This document shows positions 31,512 through 40,993 of a stretch of 64,000 nt of DNA, one piece after another. Position 1 is the first letter of the stretch. Each line of letters opens with the position of its first letter. The notes under the pieces are model-generated. The model was not told where the DNA came from, did not search any database, and saw only the letters and a program-made list of their open reading frames with translations. The DNA is taken from contig JAIUNL010000019.1 in assembly GCA_020161835.1 (NCBI GenBank), positions 1 to 64,000 of the forward strand, read 5' to 3'. This DNA is from Bacteroidota bacterium. GTDB taxonomy: Bacteria > Bacteroidota > JABWAT01. The position numbers were made by a program, and so were the translations under genes.

Positions 31512-34500
31512 ATGAAGCAACTGTTAACGACTATCTTTTTATCCATCTTTTACTTATCCGGATTTTCTCAACCCCTTTTAACTGAAGGATTTAATAATTC
31601 TTCAACAACAAATTCCTGGGGTTTTGGGGGACCGGCTTTTCTAACCTCAAACATTAACGACCCTGATGGTGATGGCTGGCTTAGATTAGTCTACCCAGGC
31701 GCCAGTCAAGTTGGGTACGTTTCAACATCTTCGCCACTTAATCTTTCAAACGGAACCACGGTCAGTTTTGATTTTGCTATTTGGGGTGGAAATGGTGCTG
31801 ATGGAATGGCCCTTATATTCTTTGACGGGAATGAAGCTTTTTCACCCGGCGGCGGTGGTGGAGATTTGGGTTATGTAAATTCAACAGTCAATCTTTATGC
31901 AGGCGTTGGAATTTCTGTCTATGCAACCAATTTTTCTACCGGTTATTCTAACTCGGTTGCAATCAGAGGAAGTCAGGCAAATGGGCTTCCTCACAGGGTT
32001 ACATCTTCTCCCGGTCAATCCCTTCATTTTACCAATTATGGTACCCGACCCTTGCAGGATGGAAGTGATTTCCGCAAATTGATTGTAAACCTTTCTACCG
32101 ACCGTAAATTAACCGTTTCTGTTCAGTTTGGAGCCGGAAATGTACCCTCCATTCTGATTCAGGATTTTGATATGAGTGCAGATTTTCCTGCAGATCTTTC
32201 AAATATTAAAATTGCCTTAACGGGAGCCGTTGGTGGACTGCATGATATTTTCGAACTTAGAAATTTAAATGTTTCATCTCCAGGAAATACTTTAACCCAA
32301 CCTGCCACATTAAGATCTACTACTTCCGCTACTTTGAACGGTAGTGTCCTGCCAGTTGATACTTCAGTTGTACGGTTTCTTTACGGAACTTCTTCAGGAA
32401 ATTACACCGACTCACTTTTTGCTGATCAAAACGAACTTAACATGGATACCGTTTATCATGCTGTTTCAGCAAATCTATCCGGTCTTTCCGCTGAAACCCA
32501 ATATTACTTTAAAGTAACTTCGTTTAGTGACAGTGGGTATTTTGCCGGAAATGAACTTTCATTCAGAACTTTGGCCATTGAACCAGAACTTGCTTCATCT
32601 GGACTTATGATTGATTCTGTTAATACTACAACTGTTATACTCGACTGGTCAAACTCTGACCCAAGTGCCCACCACCTGGTTGTTGTCTCAAAAGATTTCC
32701 CAACCACATGGACTCCGGAAGATGGCGTTTCCTATGGATCCTGGAGTGATTATTATGGCAGCTCTCCAAGTCTTTCAGGTGGCGGTTATCTGGTTTACAA
32801 CGGTGATCTTGACTCGATTGAAGTTTTTAATCTTATATCTACATCAACTTATTATGTTACGATTTTTGATTATTACGGTTCGAATTCCTCTGAAAATTAT
32901 AACATATCGTCAACGGTTTCCGGTAGTTTTGAAACCCTGGAGACTCCGTTTTCAGATGTAACACCTGGGGGTGTCGGAGGTTTATCATGGGATGATGCAG
33001 CCTGGGGCGATTTCAATGCAGACGGCAGAATGGATTTTGCTGAAGCAGGAAACGGTTTTCTTTATGTGTTTTATAACAATGGCGAAGGCTTTAGCAAAAT
33101 TACAATATTTGATGAATTTTATTCAAGTAACCCCAAGGTAGCCTGGGGTGACTATGATAATGATGGATATCTTGACCTTGCATTTGCAGCAGATGGAGTG
33201 CTGACAATTTACAAAGCGGTAAATGAAGAAGGGTGGAGTTTTACCGAGAATGCTTATTTTGAATTGCCACTTTCCTCACCTGAAGCTGTGTGGGTTGACT
33301 ATGATCTGGATGGGGATCTTGATCTCTTTGTTACTGGTGAAGTTGGTGGCGGACCAAGAAAAAAGATGGCTGCAACTTCAACCCCAACCCAAGCCTGGTT
33401 TTTACGGAATGATGGCCTTGGCAATTTCACTGAAGTGACATCCAATTTACCGCTTTTAAATGATCCTTCAGTCAATTTTGGTGATTTGAATCAGGATGGA
33501 TATCCAGACCTTCTCCTTACTGGCAGTACTTCGAGTTATTATGAAGGACGTTTTTCTGGTGTTTTCTTCGGAAACGGAACTACACAGTTTAATCAGGTAG
33601 ACCTAGCAATGCCACAAGCTTACCGTGGCGAAGGTGCAATCGGTGATTTTAATGGGGATGGCTACCCTGATTTTATTTATACCGGTGCTACCGGTGAGGG
33701 TGGTCGTGAAACCGGCTATTTTCAGGCTGATGGCGAAGGTGGATTTATTCAGGTTTCAACTGAACTGACACCTCTCGCACGTGCATCTTTAGATGCAGCC
33801 GATTATGATAATGATGGTGATCTTGATCTGGTTTTCTCTGGCAGACCCGGTTCTTCAGAGGGCTTAACTTACTTGGCACTAAACGATGGAGAAGGTAATT
33901 TTACTGAAGTTGATGCAGGATTACCTCAATTGCACAGTTCAACAGTTGCATGGGGCGATTTGAACGGTGACGGAAATCTGGACCTGTTGCTGGGTGGGGA
34001 AGATTACGATAATGAATCCAATGAATTTTATGTGTTACATAACAATTCCACCGGTTCAAACAATTCTCCGGGTGAGCCAATTTCGGGTTTTTCATCCACC
34101 GTCACTGAGAATAGTGTTCTTCTTGAATGGGGAATTGGTGCTGATAACGAAACACCCGGTTCAGCCTTAACCTATAACCTCAGGGTTGGAACAACATCGG
34201 GTGGATCTGAAATTCTCAAACCAGCCATTGGTGAACAATTTATGGAGGAGTTTGCCGCTGCAAAAGCACAGGCAAATGGCCCATCCTATTTCTATTCTCT
34301 GCTTCCCGAAGCTGGAAATGCTGGACAAAACCAGTTTGCAAAATTGAATCGCCTTGCTCCGGGAACCTATTACTGGTCAGCCCAATCGGTAGATAATTCT
34401 TATAATCTATCTGATTTTTCAACAGAACAAACCTTTGAAGTTGTGACTCCGCTTGCCCCATTGGCACCAACCGGGCTCACCTTCACAACCGCTGGCGATT

Positions 34501-36824
34501 CTCTAACCCTTTCATGGAATCCAAACAGTGAGCCAAACATTGATCACTACCGTGTTTTCAGCGCCAGTGAGGTTGATACCGTATTGGTTGGTGAAACCAT
34601 TGCAGATGAAACCAGTTTCGTGGTTCACGGTCTTGTTCAGGGTGAGTATGTGACATTATTTGTTACCGCAGTCTCCTCTGATGAACTTGAAAGTGAGTTT
34701 TCAGTTGGCATTCTTGCCGGATTGAAACTCTTTGCTACTCAAAGTATTTACCAGTTTGGTTATTCTTACAGGAATAACTTTGCAATAGGCGATTTTAACG
34801 GCGACGGACTTAATGACCTTTTAAATTATGACGATAATCCAAGTTTAAATCTGTACCTCAATCAGGGTGTTGATGCAGAAACCGGAGATCTGATATTTGA
34901 TGAAGGAAATTCGGTAGGATATCCTGAATCTTATAATGGTTCCGTTGAGGCTGCTGACTTTAATAATGATGGTCGACTGGATGTTGCTGTTGCAAATGAA
35001 AATGGCATCAGTTTTTACAGTAATGAAGGGCCTGGAGAAGTTGGTATCATTTTTAATGAAACTTATTCCTATTCTGTTTTACCCAATAATTTGTCATTGG
35101 TTTGGGCCGATGTCAATAATGATGGTGACCAGGATCTGGTTGTTTCAAGAAATGATTCCGGTTATGTCTTCATTCTGCATAATATGCTGAACGATTCAGC
35201 TTCTGAAGTTCCTTTTGAGTATGAAAGCATTCAAGTTCCGGGTACAACAGAAGGTTCACTGGATGTTGCAGATTTTGACCGTGACGGCGACCAGGATATT
35301 CTGATTACCGGATTTGCAAGTGATGGCTCAGATTGGGAAACCCGGTTAAATGCGATTTATGTCAACAACGGACCTGATTCTGCGTGGACAGTTCAATCCC
35401 AGGAATTTTCGGGCAGTTTTAAAGGACAGGGAAGCTGGGGTGATTTCAATGTTGATGGATATCCTGATTTTATTTCAATCGGATCTATTGGCAGCGGAGG
35501 GCGTGAAGTCCATCTCTATGAGAATAAACAAGATTCCACCTTTACAGAAGTTACCACATCTTTCACTGGGCTTGCTGCTAGTTCAGCAGTTTGGGGTGAT
35601 CTGAATAAGGACGGATATCCTGACCTGGTTATTGCCGGGGTTTCAGGAAGTCTTGACAACGGTGACTCGAGAACTATGGAAGTATGGTTTAATAATGCCG
35701 GAGAAGGATTTTCCCAGGTTCCAGAATATTTTGAGGGGATGACCTTTGGAGGCATCATTCTTACTGATATGGACGGAGACAAAGATCTGGATATCGTAAC
35801 ACTTGGCCAACGTGACTATTTCGGTGGTGGAGGTGGTGAGGCTCTTACCTATGATCAGGGAACAAGATTCCAAATTCATTTCAATCAGTCTTCCGGTGAG
35901 TTTACAGACCCAACAGCCCCGGTTAGTGCCTCTGGTGTTGATTTGGTAAACAATTCTGCAACGCTTTCATGGTCAGCAGGTTCTGATGAAAACACACCAG
36001 TTGCAGGTCTAACCTACAATGTGAGACTTTTCAACTCAATTCTCGAAAAAGAATTTGTTTCAACACTTTCAGATAATGAGACTGGTGACCGTTTGATGGC
36101 TGCAGCCGGAAATGCCGGTTCAAATCTGGGATTCACAATCAATAACCTCCCTGATGGTGATTATGAGTGGTATGTTCAAACCATTAATAATGAATTAAAT
36201 GGTTCTGTGTGGATTGCCGGAACTCCTTTCTCGGTAACCAACACGGTTCCTGTTGAACTTGCTGAATTCAGATCCTCTCAAAAAGCGGATGTGGTTAATC
36301 TGTTCTGGTCAACCCGTTCTGAAACCAATAATTATGGGTTTGAAATACAGAAGTCAGAAGTCAGCCCTTCGACAGGCTCAGGGACCAAAGAATGGAAAAC
36401 GGTTGGTTTCGTTAAAGGCTCGGGAACGACAAATGAAACCCAATCATATCAGTTTTCTGAAAAAATCGGAAAAACGGCTGTCAGCTTCCGTCTGAGACAA
36501 TTGGATCTCGACGGAAAGGATTCTTACTCTCAGATTCTGATTGTTGAACCTCAGTTGCCAACAGTTTTTGCCATGGAACAAAACTATCCGAATCCGTTCA
36601 ACCCGGTTACGAATATTCCAATTTCAATACCGGTTGCCGGTCAGGTTTCAATGAAAGTGTTTGATATTTTGGGTCGTGAAGTTGCAACCCTGCTGAATGA
36701 AAAGCGTGAGGCTGGATTTTACACGGTTCAGTTTGACGGAGCAAAACTGTCGAGCGGAGTTTACTTCGTTCGTCTGGAATCTGCAGGGAAAGCTGCAATT
36801 AAAAAACTCACACTTCTGAAGTAA
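31512..36824 (+). CDS. Giant surface protein: lectin-like, two FG-GAP propellers, T9SS sorting domain
   Basis: A 1770-residue protein. Signal peptide 1-20; an L-type-lectin-like sandwich (about 22-255); fibronectin-III-like modules; a first FG-GAP/VCBS propeller (about 485-845) with seven Asp-rich calcium loops such as DYDNDGYLDLAFA and DFNGDGYPDFIYTG; two more Fn3-like modules; a second propeller (about 1085-1450), again seven loops (for example DVNNDGDQDLVVS); an Fn3-like module; and a type IX sorting domain from YPNPFNP at about 1697 to the end. It should cross the outer membrane by type IX secretion and stay at the surface. The loop SPSTGSGTK near 1620 is repeat-derived. Confidence 0.88.
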   Translation: MKQLLTTIFLSIFYLSGFSQPLLTEGFNNSSTTNSWGFGGPAFLTSNINDPDGDGWLRLVYPGASQVGYVSTSSPLNLSNGTTVSFDFAIWGGNGADGMALIFFDGNEAFSPGGGGGDLGYVNSTVNLYAGVGISVYATNFSTGYSNSVAIRGSQANGLPHRVTSSPGQSLHFTNYGTRPLQDGSDFRKLIVNLSTDRKLTVSVQFGAGNVPSILIQDFDMSADFPADLSNIKIALTGAVGGLHDIFELRNLNVSSPGNTLTQPATLRSTTSATLNGSVLPVDTSVVRFLYGTSSGNYTDSLFADQNELNMDTVYHAVSANLSGLSAETQYYFKVTSFSDSGYFAGNELSFRTLAIEPELASSGLMIDSVNTTTVILDWSNSDPSAHHLVVVSKDFPTTWTPEDGVSYGSWSDYYGSSPSLSGGGYLVYNGDLDSIEVFNLISTSTYYVTIFDYYGSNSSENYNISSTVSGSFETLETPFSDVTPGGVGGLSWDDAAWGDFNADGRMDFAEAGNGFLYVFYNNGEGFSKITIFDEFYSSNPKVAWGDYDNDGYLDLAFAADGVLTIYKAVNEEGWSFTENAYFELPLSSPEAVWVDYDLDGDLDLFVTGEVGGGPRKKMAATSTPTQAWFLRNDGLGNFTEVTSNLPLLNDPSVNFGDLNQDGYPDLLLTGSTSSYYEGRFSGVFFGNGTTQFNQVDLAMPQAYRGEGAIGDFNGDGYPDFIYTGATGEGGRETGYFQADGEGGFIQVSTELTPLARASLDAADYDNDGDLDLVFSGRPGSSEGLTYLALNDGEGNFTEVDAGLPQLHSSTVAWGDLNGDGNLDLLLGGEDYDNESNEFYVLHNNSTGSNNSPGEPISGFSSTVTENSVLLEWGIGADNETPGSALTYNLRVGTTSGGSEILKPAIGEQFMEEFAAAKAQANGPSYFYSLLPEAGNAGQNQFAKLNRLAPGTYYWSAQSVDNSYNLSDFSTEQTFEVVTPLAPLAPTGLTFTTAGDSLTLSWNPNSEPNIDHYRVFSASEVDTVLVGETIADETSFVVHGLVQGEYVTLFVTAVSSDELESEFSVGILAGLKLFATQSIYQFGYSYRNNFAIGDFNGDGLNDLLNYDDNPSLNLYLNQGVDAETGDLIFDEGNSVGYPESYNGSVEAADFNNDGRLDVAVANENGISFYSNEGPGEVGIIFNETYSYSVLPNNLSLVWADVNNDGDQDLVVSRNDSGYVFILHNMLNDSASEVPFEYESIQVPGTTEGSLDVADFDRDGDQDILITGFASDGSDWETRLNAIYVNNGPDSAWTVQSQEFSGSFKGQGSWGDFNVDGYPDFISIGSIGSGGREVHLYENKQDSTFTEVTTSFTGLAASSAVWGDLNKDGYPDLVIAGVSGSLDNGDSRTMEVWFNNAGEGFSQVPEYFEGMTFGGIILTDMDGDKDLDIVTLGQRDYFGGGGGEALTYDQGTRFQIHFNQSSGEFTDPTAPVSASGVDLVNNSATLSWSAGSDENTPVAGLTYNVRLFNSILEKEFVSTLSDNETGDRLMAAAGNAGSNLGFTINNLPDGDYEWYVQTINNELNGSVWIAGTPFSVTNTVPVELAEFRSSQKADVVNLFWSTRSETNNYGFEIQKSEVSPSTGSGTKEWKTVGFVKGSGTTNETQSYQFSEKIGKTAVSFRLRQLDLDGKDSYSQILIVEPQLPTVFAMEQNYPNPFNPVTNIPISIPVAGQVSMKVFDILGREVATLLNEKREAGFYTVQFDGAKLSSGVYFVRLESAGKAAIKKLTLLK
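36352..36386 (+). repeat. Heptamer plus REP motif inside coding sequence
   Basis: AGAAGTC repeated twice, then CCCTTCGACAGGCTCAGGGA (36365-36384). The second part is the same dispersed motif seen at 38697-38708 and 19170-19182. Here it is translated as SEVSPSTGSGT in a loop of the surface protein without breaking the frame. Confidence 0.75.
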
Positions 36825-36848
36825 AAAATAAAAATATCAGTTAACTTA

Positions 36849-36877
36849 GGGGGGAATTGGTTCCCCCCTTTTTTTTT
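36849..36877 (+). terminator. Terminator immediately before a ribosome binding site
   Basis: Stem GGGGGGAA/TTCCCCCC with loop TTGG and nine T residues; GGAG follows directly at 36878, and the next gene starts at 36887. It ends transcription of the giant surface gene or acts as an attenuator for the gene below. Confidence 0.9.
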
Positions 36878-36886
36878 GGAGAAAAT

Positions 36887-38671
36887 ATGAAAAGATTGTT
36901 TTTGGCTTCCCTTCTTCTTGCCGGTACAACTTTAACTGGTTTTGCTTTTGTGGCCGCACCACCTTCAGTTTCAACTGTAACGGTTACAGGAGTCAAATCA
37001 ACATCTGCGACTTTTTCAGCTTCTGTGAACCCAAATGGTTCATCAACAACGGTTCGGGTTTTATGGAGCACTTCCCCCACTTCCTTTTCAGATTCAGCCG
37101 GAACTGAACCGGGCAGCAGTTCAACAAAACTGACGGGGAATTCACCCATTACGGTTATTCGTGAACTCCCAACCGCAACCGGTGGAGCTACAACACCATT
37201 GCTTCCAAACACAACGTATTACTATGCAATTGGTGCAGTAAGTACTGGCGGATATACCCGTTCCACAACTCAGAGTTTTACCACTTTACCGCTAAATCCG
37301 CCCGCTTCCTTTTCAGCAGATGAGGGTGGAATTACTCCAATCTCAATTGCACTTTCCTGGTCAACTCCAACAGAAAAAGTAAGAGTGGTTTACAGCACAA
37401 CCTCATTTCCTGCGTCAGCAACAAGTGGTACTCTGCTTTATGACGGCACTGCCAGTTCCGCAATCCTTTCCGGCCTAATTTCCGGGACAACTTATTATTT
37501 TAAGGTTTACGGCAAAGCCAATCATTTGTCATCTACTGCTGTTTATTCTGCCACTGCAACTGAACTGATGGTCGCAACTTTACCTGTTGTTGAGAACCAG
37601 CCAGTTACTGTTGAGCCATCTGCATCAGGAACCCTTGTTTTAACAGGAAGTCAGGCAGCAGTAACTTTTTCATCAACAGGTACAACTTCAGGTTCCCTTT
37701 CTGCTGAATACGTGGAATCCACACCCAATAACGGTCTTGATCTGCCGGAATTCGGTTTATCTCTTCGTGGTGAAGTGTTGTTAAATGCGATTGCTCCTGT
37801 TTCCTGGACGTTTACAGCAACCGGTCTGACCGATTTTACATATTCTGTCGATCTTGATATTTCCGGGATTCCAGGAATTCAGGATGACTCCTCTCTCGTC
37901 ATTGTGAAACGGGAAAGTGAAATTGACCCCTGGACGAGTCCCGTGAATGGAACAACCGTCACCATGAGCAGGCCTTCTGCAGGAATTTTACGGGTTTCCG
38001 GGCTGACTTCTTTTTCCCAATTCGGGATTGCTTCAAACGGACTTGAGAATACACTTCCTGTAGAACTGGCTTCTTTTTCTGCCAGCCATACTGGCCTTTC
38101 CGTTACTATCAATTGGAAAACAGTTTCAGAAACTGACAACGCTGGTTTTTTTATTGAAAAAGCCGAAATTAAATCCTCATCCGTAGAGGATATCAATTCC
38201 TGCTGTGCAGATCCGGCTAGTTTTACATCACAGTCAAATTGGATTTCTATTGGGTTTGAAAATGGACAGGGTACATCTACTGAGGGAAAAAACTATCAGG
38301 TTTCTGATCGTGCCAATTCCGGATTATGGGTTTACCGGCTACGCCAGGTTGATCTGAACGGAAAAGAATCAATCGTTGGCATTCAGGGTCTTTTTATTGA
38401 AGGTGTAGCTGATTTTGAAGTTGCAGGGAACTACCCGAATCCATTCAATCCTGAAACACAAATCCGCTTTTCTTTACCGGATGCAGGTGAAGTCACTGTA
38501 AAAGTTATGGATGTCCTTGGCCGTGAAATCGCTGAGGTGGTTTCGGCAAGATTAACGGAGGGAATCCATTCTATTCCGTTTTCCGGAGCAGGACTTTCAG
38601 CCGGCGTTTATTTCTATCAGGTGAAGTTCGGAACTCAGGTTAAAACTGGACGAATGCTGCTTCTGAAATAG
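36887..38671 (+). CDS. T9SS-sorted fibronectin-III-like surface protein
   Basis: A 594-residue exported protein. Signal peptide about 1-25; an Fn3-like module (25-135) with VKSTSATFSASVNPNGSSTT and NTTYYYAIGAVSTGGYT; a second one (145-230) with SGTTYYFKVYGKANH; a middle beta domain (240-385); and the type IX sorting domain from NYPNPFNPETQIRF near 520 to LLLK at the end. The ATG at 36887 is supported by GGAG 5 bases upstream and by the signal peptide. It probably shares the secretion route with the upstream protein. Its TAG stop opens a heptad array. Confidence 0.85.
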   Translation: MKRLFLASLLLAGTTLTGFAFVAAPPSVSTVTVTGVKSTSATFSASVNPNGSSTTVRVLWSTSPTSFSDSAGTEPGSSSTKLTGNSPITVIRELPTATGGATTPLLPNTTYYYAIGAVSTGGYTRSTTQSFTTLPLNPPASFSADEGGITPISIALSWSTPTEKVRVVYSTTSFPASATSGTLLYDGTASSAILSGLISGTTYYFKVYGKANHLSSTAVYSATATELMVATLPVVENQPVTVEPSASGTLVLTGSQAAVTFSSTGTTSGSLSAEYVESTPNNGLDLPEFGLSLRGEVLLNAIAPVSWTFTATGLTDFTYSVDLDISGIPGIQDDSSLVIVKRESEIDPWTSPVNGTTVTMSRPSAGILRVSGLTSFSQFGIASNGLENTLPVELASFSASHTGLSVTINWKTVSETDNAGFFIEKAEIKSSSVEDINSCCADPASFTSQSNWISIGFENGQGTSTEGKNYQVSDRANSGLWVYRLRQVDLNGKESIVGIQGLFIEGVADFEVAGNYPNPFNPETQIRFSLPDAGEVTVKVMDVLGREIAEVVSARLTEGIHSIPFSGAGLSAGVYFYQVKFGTQVKTGRMLLLK

Positions 38672-38940
38672 TGGATGGGTAGTGAGTAGGTAGTGCTTCG
38701 ACAGGCTCAGCAACCATAGGGAGCTGACAACACGTAAAATGCAGAGTATTTGATAAAATTGAATTTTCTTGTAACCCCGACCTCCGGTCGGGAATTCGAA
38801 TTACAATTCTCCGACCGGGAGGTCGGAGATACAAGGGAAGTAGCAGGAAAAAAATAATTTGGGTGACAAGTTGTTCAAATAAGTATTTGAATTTTCTACT
38901 ATCTACTACCTACTGTCTACAAAACTACTGTTCCCAACCC
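38669..38940. repeat. Intergenic repeats between convergent genes
   Basis: It contains a heptad array from the stop codon (TAGTGGA, TGGGTAG, TGAGTAG, 38669-38694), the dispersed motif GCTTCGACAGGCTCAGC (38695-38711), a long inverted repeat (38769-38793 with 38808-38834, arms TGTAACCCCGACC and GGTCGGAGATACA, related to 8068-8097), and a minus-strand heptad array (38896-38930) that belongs to the dioxygenase end. Confidence 0.7.
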
Positions 38941-39717
38941 TCATCCAATCATCACTGACCGCATACTGATGCTGCCGTGTTCGTAACCTTCCCAGATTGT
39001 AGAAACGGCGTCTCCGAGCTGACTTGCCCCAATCGTGTAAAACAAAGGGATGAAATGGTCTGGAGTCGGAACTGAAAGTTTGGCATCCTGACCCAGGTCT
39101 TCGAAACCCAAAATCCGGTTGTGATCAACCTTTTCAAGTGCTTGTGCAATTTCTTTGTCGAACCGAACGTTCCAATCAAATGGCGGCGCATTTTTGTTTC
39201 CAAAATTGGCTGCCCGAAGATTATGAACAATATTTCCCGAAGCGATAATTAAAACCCCGTGATCCCGCAGAATGGCAAGTTCCTGTGCAAGGGCATAATG
39301 TTCTGCCGGACTTTTGGAATAATCGATGCTCAATTGGGTAACCGGAATATCTGCTTCAGGGTATAAATGTCTCAGAACAGACCAGGCGCCGTGATCAAAT
39401 CCCATTTCAGTATCCACAAAAACCGGACATGATTTGACAGTTAGGGTGACGAGATAACCGGTTTCGGGTGCACCGGGTGCAGGATATTTGACCTGGTATA
39501 ATTCTGGTGGAAATCCATAAAAGTCATAAATTGTTTCAGGTTTTTCACTTACTGAAACAAGGGTTCCTTTTGTGTACCAGTGTGCAGAAACCATAAGGAT
39601 AGATTTCGGGCGGGGTAGTTCTTTTCCAAGCTGCCCGAGCCGCCGGGTATAGGCATTGGTTTCTATTGCATTCATTGGGGAACCATGCCCAATAAATAAA
39701 ACCGGAAGACGGTTCAT
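38941..39717 (-). CDS. ygiD: DODA-type extradiol ring-cleavage dioxygenase
   Basis: A 258-residue class III extradiol dioxygenase of the 4,5-DOPA dioxygenase/YgiD family. The metal-binding histidines are in LFIGHGSPMNAI (about residue 11), SAHWYTKG (about 46), FDHGAWSVL (about 108) and PTPDHFIPLF (about 220). It would open a catechol-type aromatic ring; the natural substrate is unknown. Its ATG overlaps the TGA of the upstream MarR gene by 4 bases, so it is probably a direct target of that regulator. It ends near a minus-strand heptad array. Confidence 0.9.
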   Translation of the reverse strand: MNRLPVLFIGHGSPMNAIETNAYTRRLGQLGKELPRPKSILMVSAHWYTKGTLVSVSEKPETIYDFYGFPPELYQVKYPAPGAPETGYLVTLTVKSCPVFVDTEMGFDHGAWSVLRHLYPEADIPVTQLSIDYSKSPAEHYALAQELAILRDHGVLIIASGNIVHNLRAANFGNKNAPPFDWNVRFDKEIAQALEKVDHNRILGFEDLGQDAKLSVPTPDHFIPLFYTIGASQLGDAVSTIWEGYEHGSISMRSVMIG

Positions 39718-40169
39718 TCTGCTGACCGCAATTTATCAAGAAGTGAACTGAGTTGTTCTGCCTCATGTTCAGACAATCCGCTCATGACTGAATGGAATTC
39801 GGCATCCCGTTTGTCTATTTCAGCGAGAATTGTCAACCCTTTGGCAGTTATGGTAACATCCATCTGACGTCTGTCATTGGGGCAAATCTGTCTGTCTACC
39901 AGCTCCTTTTTAACCATTCTGTCAATAATTCTTGAAACATCAGAATTTTTATCCAGCATTCTTTCTTTTATTGTTAAAATAGAAGCCGGTTCAGATTTTC
40001 TTCCTCTAAGGATACGAAGAATATTGAACTGCTGCATTGAAAGATCAAACTCTTTCATAAATTCATTTTGCCGGTTAGTAAGCCAGCTAAACGTATAAAT
40101 CAGGTTAACGGCAGCCTTTTGGTGGGCACTTGCAAATTTCTTTTGCTGGATTTCATCTTCGATCTTCAT
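39714..40169 (-). CDS. MarR-family transcriptional regulator
   Basis: A 151-residue MarR protein. The helix-turn-helix is LTIKERMLDKNSDVSRIIDR (about 59-78), followed by the wing VDRQICPNDRRQMDVTITAKG. The RRQMDV pattern is typical of the family. The ATG at 40169 (MKIEDEIQQK) is preferred to the longer frame from 40226. It is coupled to the dioxygenase gene by an ATGA overlap. The neighbouring yceI promoter carries GTTGCAAC-type palindromes that could be its operator, a pairing suggested by position only. Confidence 0.88.
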   Translation of the reverse strand: MKIEDEIQQKKFASAHQKAAVNLIYTFSWLTNRQNEFMKEFDLSMQQFNILRILRGRKSEPASILTIKERMLDKNSDVSRIIDRMVKKELVDRQICPNDRRQMDVTITAKGLTILAEIDKRDAEFHSVMSGLSEHEAEQLSSLLDKLRSAE

Positions 40170-40265
40170 TGACTCTTCCTGATATGGTTTCGGCTCAAAG
40201 CCGGACTGAGGATAAAGATACGACACGATAAATTATTTTTCTTTTGGGGATGTTTTAAGGGGCTA

Positions 40266-40299
40266 AAAAGTCCGGAATTGTCACAAATTCCGGACTTTT
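40266..40299 (-). terminator. Terminator after yceI
   Basis: AAAAGTCCGGAATT-GTCACA-AATTCCGGACTTTT, a 14-bp perfect stem with T runs; on the minus strand it lies 47 bases past the yceI stop and before the MarR start. Confidence 0.9.
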
Positions 40300-40345
40300 A
40301 CACTAGTTACTGGCAGAATTCTATCAGAAATCAAGAACTCCCGGT

Positions 40346-40933
40346 TTATTTCTTTTCCTTGTTGAATTCAGCATTCAATTTAATGGAGACCATTTCACCA
40401 ACAACGAGACCACCAGATTCAACCGCTGCATTCCATTTCAGATTATAATCAAAACGGTTGATCTCAGTTGTGCCTTTAAAAGCAACTTTCAGATTTCCCC
40501 ATGGATCAGTAATGGTTCCGCCAAGTTTGACATCAAGGGTGACTTCTTTGGTTACGTCACGAATGGTCAGATCGCCAACAACCTTGTATTTCTTATCTCC
40601 AACCTTTTTAAACGACTTGCTCTTAAAAGTCATGGTGGGGTATTTTTCAGCATTGAAAAAATCATCACTCTTCAAGTGACCGTCACGTTTTTCATTGTCG
40701 GTATTGATGGAAGCAATCTGCACGGTCGCTTCAACATAGCTGTCAGAAAAATCGTCATTTTTAGAAACCAGTTTTCCGTCAACTTTGCCAAAACGGCCAT
40801 CAACTTCAGCAATAACCAGGTGAGTTACGGTAAATCCGACATTGGTATGGCTGGCATCCATATTCCAGGTGGTTTGAGCATTTGCGGTTGTAAAACCAGC
40901 AGCGAGAAGCAGGGAGAGAACGAGTGATTTCAT
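40346..40933 (-). CDS. yceI: YceI-family periplasmic lipid-binding protein
   Basis: A 195-residue exported protein: signal peptide MKSLVLSLLLAAGFTTANA, then the lipocalin-like YceI barrel with WNMDASHTNVGFTVTHLV at its start, HLKSDDFFNAEKYPTMTF near residue 105, and DLTIRDVTKEVTLDV near 135. The family binds isoprenoid-type lipids in the periplasm and is often stress-induced. The ATG at 40933 gives the signal peptide; AAAGGAAA lies upstream. A full promoter and a palindromic operator are visible before it. Confidence 0.93.
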   Translation of the reverse strand: MKSLVLSLLLAAGFTTANAQTTWNMDASHTNVGFTVTHLVIAEVDGRFGKVDGKLVSKNDDFSDSYVEATVQIASINTDNEKRDGHLKSDDFFNAEKYPTMTFKSKSFKKVGDKKYKVVGDLTIRDVTKEVTLDVKLGGTITDPWGNLKVAFKGTTEINRFDYNLKWNAAVESGGLVVGEMVSIKLNAEFNKEKK

Positions 40934-40962
40934 TGAGTTTTCCTTTTTTTGTTTTGATGACG

Positions 40963-40993
40963 CAAATATACGTTGTAACGTTAAATGTTGCAA
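40963..40993 (-). promoter_or_regulatory. Promoter of yceI with overlapping palindromes
   Basis: On the minus strand TTG (40991-40993), 20 bases, TATATTTG (40963-40970). The -33 TTG is part of the palindrome GTTGCAAC (40987-40994), and a related GTTGTAAC lies 15 bases away at 40972-40979. A dimeric repressor bound there would block the polymerase. Confidence 0.65.

Noticed and set aside
31512-38671. Sortase-anchored adhesins
   Set aside because: No LPXTG motif; the C-termini are type IX sorting domains and the organism is Gram-negative.
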